Assembly: GCA_016795385.1 (NCBI GenBank)
Contig: JAEUHI010000018.1
Location: forward strand, 36,501 to 100,500
Length of the DNA: 64,000 nt
Direction of reading: 5' to 3'
Origin: Verrucomicrobiales bacterium
GTDB lineage: Bacteria; Verrucomicrobiota; Verrucomicrobiia; Verrucomicrobiales; DEV007
Shown: positions 28,371 through 35,749 of the stretch, piece by piece
Numbering within the stretch: position 1 is the stretch's first letter
Layout of the letters: every line of letters begins with the position of its first letter
Notes under the pieces: generated by a model
What the model was told of the DNA's origin: nothing
What the model saw: only the letters and a program-made list of their open reading frames with translations
The model's database searches: none
Made by a program: the position numbers and the translations under genes

Positions 28371-30836
28371 ATGTCGCGCCTGCCCCCCCTTGTCGCTCTT
28401 GCCCTCTGCTGTTCCGCCCTCGTCGCCGCGGAAGAGCGGAAGCTCGATTTCAACCGTGATGTCCGGCCCATCCTTTCCGACAAGTGTTTCCAGTGCCACG
28501 GCCCCGATGAGAAAACTTTGAAAGGCGATGTCCGTCTCGACGATCGCACTTCCGCCGTCGCGGCCAAAGCCATCGTCCCCGGCTCGCCCGAGTTGAGCGA
28601 GGCCCTCGCCCGCATCCTCAGCGATGACCCCGACGAGGTCATGCCGCCGCCGAAGACGAAAAAGACCGTTTCTCCCGCCGAGGCCGAGATCCTCCGCCGC
28701 TGGATCGCCGAAGGTGCCGAATACAAGGGTCACTGGGCCTTCGAGCCCGTCGTGGCCACCAACGTGCCCGCCGGCAAACATCCCGTCGATCATTTCATCC
28801 TCGCAGAACTCCAGCGCAAGGGCATCCAACCCTCGCCCGAGGCCGATCCCGCCACCCTCATCCGCCGCCTTTCCCTCGACCTGACAGGGTTGCTTCCCTC
28901 ACCCGACAGGGTCGAGTCCTTCCTGACAGAACACCAATCCGATCCCGACCAGGCCGTCGCCAAACTCGCCGACGAGCTCCTTGCCTCGCCCCACTACGGC
29001 GAACGTTGGGGACGCCATTGGCTCGACCAGGCCCGCTACGCCGACTCGAACGGCTATTCCATCGACGGCGAGCGCGACCAATGGCCCTGGCGGGATTGGG
29101 TGATCCGCGCGATCAACGAAGACCTGCCCTTCGACCGCTTCACCATCGAACAGATCGCCGGCGATCTCCTCCCGAACGCGACCAAAACCCAGCTCGTGGC
29201 CTCCGCCTTCCACCGCAACACCCTCATCAACCAGGAAGGCGGCACCGATCCCGAGCAGTTCCGCAATGAAGAGGTCATCGATCGCGTCAACACCACCGGA
29301 GCCGTCTGGCTCGGGCTCACCCTCGGCTGCGCCCAGTGCCACACCCACAAATACGATCCCATCACCCACCGCGAATACTTCGAGCTCTTCGCCTTCTTCA
29401 ATCACGGCACCGACGTCAACAACACCGGCGCCACTGTCGAGGTGGCCGAGGGCGAGATGTTTCTCAAGGATGCCGATCCCGCGAAGCTGAAGGTCATCGA
29501 CGATGCCAAAGCCGCCCTCGACAAGATCACCGCCGCCACCGCGAAGCGTCAGGTCGCATGGGAGAAAGCCGAACTGGCCAAAACCGCTCCCGACGCGAAA
29601 GAAACGCCGCTCCTTCTCGCCTTGCGCGCCACTCCTGACAAACGCACCAACGAGCAGAAGAAGCTCCTGGCCGCCGAATTCGCCAAGGTCGATCAGGAGA
29701 AACTCGCCGCCGAAAAGAATCTCGCCGACGCCCGCCGCGCCCTCGGTCTCGGTGCCGCCGTCAACACGATGGTGATGCGCGATCTCCCCGAGCCGCGCGA
29801 GACCTTCATCCACCTGCGTGGCAGCTTCCTCGATCACGACCTGAAGACCGGACCTCTTTCCCCCGGCGTTCCCGCCGCGCTGCCGGCGCTGCCTGACAAA
29901 GCCACTGCGCCCAGCCGCCTCGATCTCGCCGAATGGCTCGTGCGTCCCGACCACCCCCTCGTCCCGCGAGTCACCGTGAACCGTGTCTGGATGCGCTATT
30001 TCGGCAAGGGCCTCGTCTCGACCGAGAATGACTTTGGCACGCAGGGTGCCTATCCCACCCATCCCGAGTTGCTCGACTGGCTCGCCCATGACTTCGTCGC
30101 GAATGGTTGGTCGATGAAGCGGCTTCACAAACTCATCGTTACCTCCGCGACCTACCGGCAATCCTCCCACGCCCGGCCCGATCTCGCCGAAACCGATCCG
30201 CTCAACACCCTCCTCGCGCGGCAGAACCGCCTCCGCGTCGAGGCCGAGATCGTGCGCGACGCCGCCCTCTCCGCGAGCGGCCTGCTCCATCCGAAAGTCG
30301 GCGGTCCCGGAGTGAAACCTCCGCAGCCCGAAGGCGTCTACGCCTTCACCCAGAACAAGAAGAGCTGGACCGCCGCGACCGGACCCGACCGCTACCGCCG
30401 CGGGCTTTACATCCAGTTCTACCGCAGTGCTCCCTACCCGCTGCTGACCACCTTCGACTCACCGGATTTCCAAAGCGTCTGCACCGCGCGCGTCCGCTCG
30501 AACACGCCCCTGCAATCCCTCGCCATGGCGAACGACGAAGCCCTCTTCGAGCTGGCCCAGGGACTCGGGGCGCGTTTGCTGGAAGAGGTTCCATCCGACG
30601 ACGAGAAGCGGCTCGAACGCGCCTTTTTCCTCTGCTACGCGCGGCCTCCGTCCGACGCCGAACGCAACGCCGTCGCTTCTTTCCGCGAGACGCAGGTGAC
30701 CTCCTTCAAAGCCGATCCCTCCGCCGCCGCGGAGGTGGCACCGAAGGTGGCAGGCCTCGATCCCGCCGAGGCCGCTTCGTGGACCGCAGTGGCGCGGGCG
30801 CTGATGAATACGGACGAGTTTATCACGCGGGAATGA
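28371..30836 (+). CDS. DUF1549/DUF1553 protein with PSCyt1 haem-binding domain
   Basis: 821 residues with a signal peptide (LVALALCCSALVAA). The N-terminal planctomycete cytochrome C domain (PSCyt1) has NRDVRPILSDKCFQCHGPD with the CxxCH haem motif at 39-43 and Met in EVMPPPKT. DUF1549 follows (about 140-330: VDHFILAELQRKG, HYGERWGRHWLDQARYADS, FNRNTLINQEGG-like region), then a helical linker and DUF1553 (about 520-790: NRVWMRYFGKGLVSTENDFG, RLRVEAEIVRDAALSASGLL). These proteins are a hallmark of planctomycetes and verrucomicrobia and usually pair with DUF1501 proteins, as here. They are thought to act in extracellular polysaccharide or sulfated glycan breakdown; the reaction is unproven. Confidence 0.93.
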   Translation: MSRLPPLVALALCCSALVAAEERKLDFNRDVRPILSDKCFQCHGPDEKTLKGDVRLDDRTSAVAAKAIVPGSPELSEALARILSDDPDEVMPPPKTKKTVSPAEAEILRRWIAEGAEYKGHWAFEPVVATNVPAGKHPVDHFILAELQRKGIQPSPEADPATLIRRLSLDLTGLLPSPDRVESFLTEHQSDPDQAVAKLADELLASPHYGERWGRHWLDQARYADSNGYSIDGERDQWPWRDWVIRAINEDLPFDRFTIEQIAGDLLPNATKTQLVASAFHRNTLINQEGGTDPEQFRNEEVIDRVNTTGAVWLGLTLGCAQCHTHKYDPITHREYFELFAFFNHGTDVNNTGATVEVAEGEMFLKDADPAKLKVIDDAKAALDKITAATAKRQVAWEKAELAKTAPDAKETPLLLALRATPDKRTNEQKKLLAAEFAKVDQEKLAAEKNLADARRALGLGAAVNTMVMRDLPEPRETFIHLRGSFLDHDLKTGPLSPGVPAALPALPDKATAPSRLDLAEWLVRPDHPLVPRVTVNRVWMRYFGKGLVSTENDFGTQGAYPTHPELLDWLAHDFVANGWSMKRLHKLIVTSATYRQSSHARPDLAETDPLNTLLARQNRLRVEAEIVRDAALSASGLLHPKVGGPGVKPPQPEGVYAFTQNKKSWTAATGPDRYRRGLYIQFYRSAPYPLLTTFDSPDFQSVCTARVRSNTPLQSLAMANDEALFELAQGLGARLLEEVPSDDEKRLERAFFLCYARPPSDAERNAVASFRETQVTSFKADPSAAAEVAPKVAGLDPAEAASWTAVARALMNTDEFITRE

Positions 30837-30861
30837 AGATCATTGCTCTCAATCTCGAAGG

Positions 30862-30972
30862 CATCCGTGTGAATCGGTGTTCATCCGTGGTCAAATCCCC
30901 TTCGCCCCCCGCTTCCAACCTTTGGACTGATCATTCTGTAGGACCACGGATCAACACGGATTCGCACGGATG
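30862..30972. repeat. Inverted pair of ATCCGTG-type 30-base repeats
   Basis: Bases 30862-30891 (catccgtgtgaatcggtgtt...) and 30943-30972 are near-perfect reverse complements with three mismatches over 30 bases, separated by 51 bases. Each arm is itself built of CACGGAT words. They occupy most of the gap between the DUF1553 and DUF1501 genes and resemble dispersed CACGGATnnACACGGAT repeats known from many environmental bacteria. Confidence 0.85.
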
Positions 30973-31006
30973 AAGAGAATGTGAACCGATCGAAAACCTT
31001 TCACCC

Positions 31007-32434
31007 ATGGATCCCCTCCACCAACAAACCCGCCGCCACTTCTTCTCGCAATGCGGCGTCGGCCTTGGCTCGATCGCCCTCACCGATCTCCTTTCGCGTG
31101 ATTGTCAGGGTGCCGCGCTGCCCGCCGACCCCATGGCGCCCCGCCGCGGACACCACGCGGCGAAGGCGAAGAACGTCATCTTCCTCTTCATGGCGGGTGG
31201 CCCGAGCCAGCTCGAGCTCTTCGAGGAGAAACCGCGCCTCCGCGAATTCCACGGCCAGCTCCCGCCCGAGTCGCTCGTAAAGGGCAAACGCTTCGCCTTC
31301 CTCCCGAAGGACGCGAAACTCCTCGGCGGCCAGCGTTCCTTTGGCACTTACGGCGAGGCGCGCATGACCCTCGGCGATCTCCTCCCGCACCATCGCAAGA
31401 TCGTCGACGAGGTCACCTGGCTGCGCGGGATGAAAACCGACGTGTTCAACCACGGCCCGGCGAAGCTCTTCATGAACACCGGATTCCAGGTGCCCGGGCG
31501 GCCCAGCATGGGATCGTGGGTCACCTACGGCATCGGCAGTGAATCGCGCGACCTGCCCGGTTTTGTCGTGCTGCAATCGGGTCCCCGCGGTCCCCGCGCC
31601 GGGAATGCGCTCTGGTCGGCGGGATTCCTGCCGTCGAGCTATCAGGGCGTGCCCTTCCGCGGCAGCGGCGACCCCATTCTCAACCTCGCCAATCCCAAAG
31701 GCATCGACGCGGCACGGCAACGCGATTTCGTCGACCTCGTCGGCACGCTCAACCAGCAGCGTCTAGACCTGACCGGCGATCCCGAAATCGCGACGCGCCT
31801 CTCCGCTTACGAGATGGCCTACCGCATGCAAAGCAGCGCGCCCGAGTTGATGGATTTGTCAGGCGAGAGCCAGGCCACCCTCGATCTCTACGGGGCGACT
31901 CCCGGAGGCAACAGCTACGCCAACAACTGCCTCCTCGCCCGCCGCCTTGTCGAGCGCGGGGTGCGTTTCGTGCAGCTCTACCACACGAACTGGGACCACC
32001 ACGGCGGCCCCACCGAGAACCTCGACAAACATCTCCCCGAGATCTGCAAGGAGATCGACCAGGCCTCCGCCGCCTTGGTCCTTGATCTGAAACAGCGCGG
32101 TCTCCTCGAGGACACCATTATCGTCTGGGGCGGTGAATTCGGCCGCACCCCCATGGGCGAGGTTCGCGACGGCGGGGCGGGCGGGCGCGACCACCACATC
32201 GACGCCTTCACCATGTGGGTCGCCGGAGGCGGCTTCCAGGCCGGCAAGATCCATGGAGCCAGCGACGACTTCGGCTACGAGGTCGTCGAGGGAGCGGTCC
32301 ACGTCCACGACCTGCACGCCACGATCCTGCATCAGCTCGGGTTCGACCACGAGAAGCTCACCTTCCGTTTCCAAGGCCGCGACTTCCGGCTCACGGATGT
32401 GCACGGGAAGGTGGTGCGGGAGGTGTTGGTGTGA
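31007..32434 (+). CDS. DUF1501 secreted sulfatase-like protein (Tat signal)
   Basis: 475 residues from ATG 31007. The N-terminus has twin Arg (9-10) in QTRRHFFSQCGVGLGSIAL, a Tat signal typical of this family. Alkaline-phosphatase-like features follow: VIFLFMAGGPSQLELFEEKP, GDLLPHHRKIVDEV, LLARRLVERGVRFVQLYH, WDHHGG with metal-ligand His, and DTIIVWGGEFGRTPMGE. DUF1501 proteins share the alkaline phosphatase/sulfatase fold and nearly always pair with DUF1549/DUF1553 genes, as here. The two genes probably act together outside the cytoplasm. Confidence 0.93.
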   Translation: MDPLHQQTRRHFFSQCGVGLGSIALTDLLSRDCQGAALPADPMAPRRGHHAAKAKNVIFLFMAGGPSQLELFEEKPRLREFHGQLPPESLVKGKRFAFLPKDAKLLGGQRSFGTYGEARMTLGDLLPHHRKIVDEVTWLRGMKTDVFNHGPAKLFMNTGFQVPGRPSMGSWVTYGIGSESRDLPGFVVLQSGPRGPRAGNALWSAGFLPSSYQGVPFRGSGDPILNLANPKGIDAARQRDFVDLVGTLNQQRLDLTGDPEIATRLSAYEMAYRMQSSAPELMDLSGESQATLDLYGATPGGNSYANNCLLARRLVERGVRFVQLYHTNWDHHGGPTENLDKHLPEICKEIDQASAALVLDLKQRGLLEDTIIVWGGEFGRTPMGEVRDGGAGGRDHHIDAFTMWVAGGGFQAGKIHGASDDFGYEVVEGAVHVHDLHATILHQLGFDHEKLTFRFQGRDFRLTDVHGKVVREVLV

Positions 32435-32464
32435 GGTGAGCGTTTTCTGACAGATCTTGACGCC

Positions 32465-32479
32465 GCATTGCCGCAATGC
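32465..32479. promoter_or_regulatory. Palindromic operator of the toxin-antitoxin operon
   Basis: GCATTG (32465-32470) and CAATGC (32474-32479) form a perfect palindrome with CCG between, ending 11 bases before the chosen antitoxin start. AbrB-type antitoxins normally autoregulate through such sites. Confidence 0.5.
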
Positions 32480-32490
32480 AACATTACTGC

Positions 32491-32736
32491 ATGAGCACGG
32501 CCCTTCCCATCAGCAAACGCGGAACCGTCACCCTGCCGCCTGCCTTGCGCCGCAAGTATGGTTTCGACCAGATGGAGAACCCGATGGTGATCCTCGAAGA
32601 GCGTGACGGCGAGCTGATCTTGCGTCCTGCCGCCGCCATCCCCGTTCGCGACCTCCCCGCGAGCCTGATCGAGCAATGGATCGCCGAGGACGAGGCGGGA
32701 ATGGAGCAATTCAAGGCGTCCGGCGGCGGTCGATGA
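32491..32736 (+). CDS. AbrB/MazE-type antitoxin
   Basis: 81 residues from ATG 32491. An ATG at 32476 is possible but lies inside the palindromic operator. LPISKRGTVTLPPALRRKYGF is the swapped-hairpin AbrB DNA-binding fold, followed by ILEERDGELILRPA and a C-terminal tail that would hold the toxin (IEQWIAEDEAGMEQF). The stop overlaps the ATG of the PIN gene (ATGA), the standard arrangement of type II toxin-antitoxin pairs. Because the toxin gene is disrupted, this may be an orphan antitoxin. Confidence 0.8.
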   Translation: MSTALPISKRGTVTLPPALRRKYGFDQMENPMVILEERDGELILRPAAAIPVRDLPASLIEQWIAEDEAGMEQFKASGGGR

Positions 32737-33134
32737 CCTTGTTCCTGGACACCAGTGTGCTGATTTCGGCCTGCGGGTCGGAGCGGGGTGCTTCGCGGCA
32801 CGTCTGTGAATTCAGCAATGATCAAGGCTGGCACTTGATCACCTTTGAATTGCCGGTTGAAACAAGGGCGGGAACGGCGGACAACCGCGCTTCTCGCCGG
32901 TCCTCGACCGTACGGCAAAGGTGCCCCAGGGCGTATCACAGCCTGGTAGTGCGCCTGCCGGGGTCGCGGGCGGCTTTGGGGAGAGGAGGTCGCTGGTTCG
33001 CGTGGACTTTCGCGTCACCCGCGACATTGGTGGATCCGACCGTTCCAGCCGCTTTCTCAAAATGCCGCTTGAAACAAGGGCGGGAACGGCGGACAATCGC
33101 GGTTCTCGCCGGTCTTCGACCGCACGGGGCGTAG
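32733..33134 (+). pseudogene. Truncated PIN-domain toxin (fused to repeat/tRNA sequence)
   Basis: The first 40 residues (MTLFLDTSVLISACGSERGA and on to WHLITFE) are the start of a PIN-domain ribonuclease with the first catalytic Asp in FLDTS. From about 32850 the frame runs into repeat DNA and pseudo-tRNA sequence, giving an Arg-rich tail without PIN features, and ends at the TAG inside the tRNA-Pro D-arm region at 33132. The remaining three acidic residues of a PIN active site are missing, so the toxin is almost certainly inactive. The break coincides with the left end of the duplicated tRNA segment. Confidence 0.75.
32927..33000 (+). pseudogene. Degenerate tRNA-Pro copy
   Basis: CACAGCCTGGTAGTGCGCCTG and AGGAGGTCGCTGGTTCG are identical to the D-arm and T-arm parts of the intact tRNA-Pro at 33125, but extra GC-rich bases interrupt the anticodon arm and the acceptor 3' strand is lost after GGTTCG. 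It cannot fold as a tRNA. Confidence 0.8.
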
Positions 33135-33198
33135 CACAGCCTGGTAGTGCGCCTGTTTTGGGAACAGGAGGTCGCTGGTTCGAATCCAGTCGCCCCGA
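33125..33198 (+). tRNA. tRNA-Pro (anticodon UGG)
   Basis: I folded this 74-base sequence by hand. Acceptor CGGGGCG pairs with CGCCCCG, D-stem GCAC with GTGC, anticodon stem CCTGT with ACAGG around loop TTTGGGA (anticodon TGG), and T-stem GCTGG with CCAGT around TTCGAAT. Discriminator is A33198, and CCA is not encoded. A 9-bp stem-loop follows at 33201-33221. Confidence 0.95.
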
Positions 33199-33395
33199 CT
33201 CTTTTCCGCCACGCGGAAAAGCTAGAAGAAAAGCCACTGGATGAGGACCACTCGTGGTTCGAGCCGGAGCGAGCCTCACGCGAGCGGAGTCAGGCGGAGA
33301 GCAGCGTAGCCAATCCAGTCGCCGTTGCACGGGGCCCCCGACTCTTTTCCGCCGCGCGGAAAAGCACAAAGAAGAGCCTCTGGATGAGGACCACT
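33197..33395. repeat. Direct repeat of tRNA 3' flank with stem-loop
   Basis: The sequence from GACTCTTTTCCGCC at 33197 to GGATGAGGACCACT near 33252 recurs at 33340-33395 (period 143 bases). Each copy holds a perfect 9-bp hairpin CTTTTCCGC/GCGGAAAAG (33201-33221 and 33344-33364). Between them, at 33312-33323, AATCCAGTCGCC repeats the tRNA 3' end. The remaining bases to 33411 show no gene. Confidence 0.8.
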
Positions 33396-33411
33396 GGGTT
33401 TCGGGTCCGCC

Positions 33412-33801
33412 TCAATTATCCCGCACCTCGCGCAACTGGTTGCCGGCGCGGGCGATGAGTTCACTCAGCTCGAGGGCGTTGCGTTTGAAATGCCCATTGG
33501 CCTTCACATGGATGAGTTCGAGGGCGAGATCGACGATCCAGCCGGCGCGGGCCTCGGTGCAACCGGGCATCACCTTGAGCAAGGTGGCGCGCATCTCGCG
33601 CACGGCCTGCGGGGCATCGTTGATCTCAAGGTGACGGCGCAGGAGGCTGCCGGCGACATCCTCGCAGAGGCGGAGGAGGCCGCTCTCCACTTCCTTGCCG
33701 GGCCGGACGGAAGGCTCGGGGCGATCGATCCGGCTTTTGGCGGGAGCGGAGACGAGGGCGGAGGCGGAAACGACGGGTTTGGCTTGGAGACGAATTTTCA
33801 T
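33412..33801 (-). CDS. Helical protein of unknown function
   Basis: 129 residues from ATG 33801. A low-complexity, basic N-terminus (residues 1-35) is followed by three or four amphipathic helices (EVESGLLRLCEDVAGSLLRR, PQAVREMRATLLKVMPGC, WIVDLALELIHVKA, LELSELIARAGNQLREV). I do not recognise the family. It lies 45 bases downstream of the WYL regulator gene, with a CCCACC...GGTGGG hairpin between, so it may belong to the same transcript at reduced level. It is the gene next to the rearranged tRNA region. Confidence 0.5.
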   Translation of the reverse strand: MKIRLQAKPVVSASALVSAPAKSRIDRPEPSVRPGKEVESGLLRLCEDVAGSLLRRHLEINDAPQAVREMRATLLKVMPGCTEARAGWIVDLALELIHVKANGHFKRNALELSELIARAGNQLREVRDN

Positions 33802-33846
33802 GCCCCCACCCTACCCCGGGGGGTGGGACATCCGGGGCGCAGGTGA

Positions 33847-34866
33847 TCACTTTTTCCGATAAATCTTTTCGGCGAGGCGCAATTCCCGGGCGACGTGGTC
33901 GCGGAGCTCCGCCGGTTCGAGGGCTTCGGCCTGCGATCCGAAGCCGAGGATCCAGCGGGCGATGTCCTCGAGGGCGGAGAGGGTCATGCTGATCTCGATG
34001 ACTCCTCCGCCCGGCTCGACTTCGACGATCTCCTGGCTCGGATGCCAGCGCCGCTCGGCGACGACACGGGCGGCGAATCCCCGGAAGCGGATCTTCACAC
34101 GGTAGCGCGTGCCCCCCTCGTCTCCGCCGGACCAGACGCCGAAACTGCCGGCGAAATGATCCTCGAGCCGGAAATCGCGCGAGCGGACGAAGCGTTTGTT
34201 GGTGAGGTGCACGGCACGCATGCGCTGCACGGCGAAGGTGCGGCGGGCGTCGCGATCGAGATCGTGCCCGATGAGGTACCAGCCTCCGTCGATCTCGGCG
34301 AGGTGATAGGGCTGGAGCCGCCGTTTCGCGGGCTTCTCATCGGCGAGCTTGCGGTATTCGAAGGTGAGCTCGCGGCTCTCGAGCACGGCTTTGGCGAGCC
34401 GGTCGAAGAGAAAGGCATCGCGCTCGGTCATGCCCACGGATTTCACCGAGAAGGCCTGGTCGAGCTCGGTCCAGGGGATCGTGACGCGATCGCTCATGCC
34501 CGCGAGGAGGCGTTGGAAGCCGCTGCGCAGGGAAGCCTCGAGGGCCGAGCCTTTCATCGGGCCGAGGGCGTTGCGCGCGAGGATGAGGGCGACGAGATCC
34601 TCGGAGGTGGTCTTGAGAAAGGGAAAATCGGCGACCGGTCTCGAGTAAAAATAGCCGTGCGAGGTCTCGTCGTATTCGAGGGGCAGCTCGAGCTCTTCCC
34701 GCATGAAATTGAGATCGCGCTGGATCGTCTTGCGGTTCACCTCGAGCTCGCGGGCGATGGTGCTGCAGTTCGGCAGGGTGCCACGCGAGACCATCTCGTG
34801 GATGCGGAGGACGCGCTCGAGCGGTCGGCGCGTGCCCTGGGCCTTGATCGATTCTTCTTTCGCCAT
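33847..34866 (-). CDS. WYL-domain transcriptional regulator
   Basis: 339 residues. An N-terminal DeoR/YafY-type winged helix-turn-helix (about 15-70: STIARELEVNRKTIQRDLNF) is followed by the WYL domain (about 140-230: ELTFEYRKLADEKPAKRRLQPYHLAEIDGGWYLIGHDLDRDARRTFAVQRM) and a WCX C-terminal extension (about 255-335). WYL domains bind nucleotides or other small ligands and control DNA-damage or defence responses in many bacteria. It lies 32 bases downstream of the periplasmic adaptor gene on the same strand, so it may be the local regulator of the secretion locus or merely a neighbour. Confidence 0.9.
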   Translation of the reverse strand: MAKEESIKAQGTRRPLERVLRIHEMVSRGTLPNCSTIARELEVNRKTIQRDLNFMREELELPLEYDETSHGYFYSRPVADFPFLKTTSEDLVALILARNALGPMKGSALEASLRSGFQRLLAGMSDRVTIPWTELDQAFSVKSVGMTERDAFLFDRLAKAVLESRELTFEYRKLADEKPAKRRLQPYHLAEIDGGWYLIGHDLDRDARRTFAVQRMRAVHLTNKRFVRSRDFRLEDHFAGSFGVWSGGDEGGTRYRVKIRFRGFAARVVAERRWHPSQEIVEVEPGGGVIEISMTLSALEDIARWILGFGSQAEALEPAELRDHVARELRLAEKIYRKK

Positions 34867-34898
34867 CCCTGCGCGTGGGTGAAAGGCGGAAGGTGCCG

Positions 34899-35720
34899 TC
34901 AGGGCTGCGGCAGGTCAATGCGGTATTTGACGCCGCTGCGGTGTTCGCCCGTCGCATTCGCCAAGGAGAGCCTCACCCGGGCGGTGCCGCTCGGTGCATC
35001 GACGATGGGGCTGATGAAGGCGATCGTGGCGGTCCCGGCGACGGGACGATCGAGCGCCTCGACCTTCACCTCGGTACCGACCTGGAGACCGTCGAGACGG
35101 CGGTGATCGATGTGTACGACGAGATCGAGCTCGGCGAGATTCACGAGGGTGATGACGGGGCCTTCCTGAGGCGAGACGCTCGCGGCGGTTTCCTGGTGGA
35201 CGCGGGCGACGACGCCATCGAAGGGCGCGCGGAGGGAGCGCTGCTCGATCTGGGCTTCGATCTGGCGGGCTTCGAGCTGCGACTCGAGCGCGGCCTCGCG
35301 GGCGAGCTGTAGGTCGGCGAGGGCGATCTCATGATCGGCGCGGGCGCGGGAAAGCTCATCGGCATTCGCCCGATCGTTCTGGGCGAGGGCCTCGAGCTGC
35401 TCAAGCCGTCGTTCGCGCATGCCCACGGTGGCGGTGGCTGATTGCACGGCGGCGGCGCTCTGGGCGCGCATCTTCGCGATCTCGAGCTGGGCTTCGTGGA
35501 CGCGGCAATCGAGCTGGGCGAGGAGCTGGTCTTTCGTCACGGCATCGCCTTCCTTCACCTCGATGCGCCGGATCACGCCGGGCTCGGGAAAGGAAAGATC
35601 GATCTGCTCGCCCGGCTCGGTGACGCCGACGACGGAGCCGCCCGCTGGCGCGGAGTCATCCGCATCGAGCAGGGAAAGGGCGGAAAGAATGACCGCGAGG
35701 AGGAGCGTTTTGGTGTGCAT
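34899..35720 (-). CDS. Periplasmic adaptor (HlyD/RND membrane-fusion type)
   Basis: 273 residues with an N-terminal signal peptide or anchor (MHTKTLLLAVILSALSLL). A lipoyl half (PEPGVIRRIEVKEGDAVTKDQLLAQLD, 48-74), an alpha-helical hairpin (about 75-160), the second lipoyl half (SLRAPFDGVVARVHQETAASV) and a beta-barrel part (VDAPSGTARVRLSLANATGEH, PSGVKYRIDLP-like end) make a complete minimal adaptor. Such proteins bridge an inner-membrane pump and a TolC channel. The gene is the third of a tight series TolC - SecA-like - adaptor (gaps 37 and 29 bases), and no inner-membrane RND or ABC pump is present. Confidence 0.9.
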   Translation of the reverse strand: MHTKTLLLAVILSALSLLDADDSAPAGGSVVGVTEPGEQIDLSFPEPGVIRRIEVKEGDAVTKDQLLAQLDCRVHEAQLEIAKMRAQSAAAVQSATATVGMRERRLEQLEALAQNDRANADELSRARADHEIALADLQLAREAALESQLEARQIEAQIEQRSLRAPFDGVVARVHQETAASVSPQEGPVITLVNLAELDLVVHIDHRRLDGLQVGTEVKVEALDRPVAGTATIAFISPIVDAPSGTARVRLSLANATGEHRSGVKYRIDLPQP

Positions 35721-35749
35721 GTCAGGATGGCGGCGGTGAAGGTGGCGGA

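Larger units (their letters stand above)
32851..33198 (+). repeat. Tandem duplication of GC-rich spacer plus tRNA-Pro
   Basis: The segment beginning with GTTGAAACAAGGGCGGGAAC (around 32855) recurs around 33067 about 212 bases on, with the same continuation GGCGGACAA. Each copy is followed by a tRNA-Pro-like sequence: degenerate at 32927-33000, intact at 33125-33198. The tRNA parts are offset by 198 bases, so an indel of about 14 bases separates the copies. Confidence 0.85.

Noticed and set aside
33201..33221. Stem-loop after tRNA-Pro as a Rho-independent terminator
   Set aside because: The stem is perfect but no T-run follows on the tRNA strand; it is part of a repeated flank, so I list it only within the repeat.
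32839..33369. A minus-strand frame across the tRNA region (contains SNQRPPVPKTGALPGC)
   Set aside because: This is the well-known spurious protein read from the antisense of tRNA-Pro; the tRNA fold is complete.
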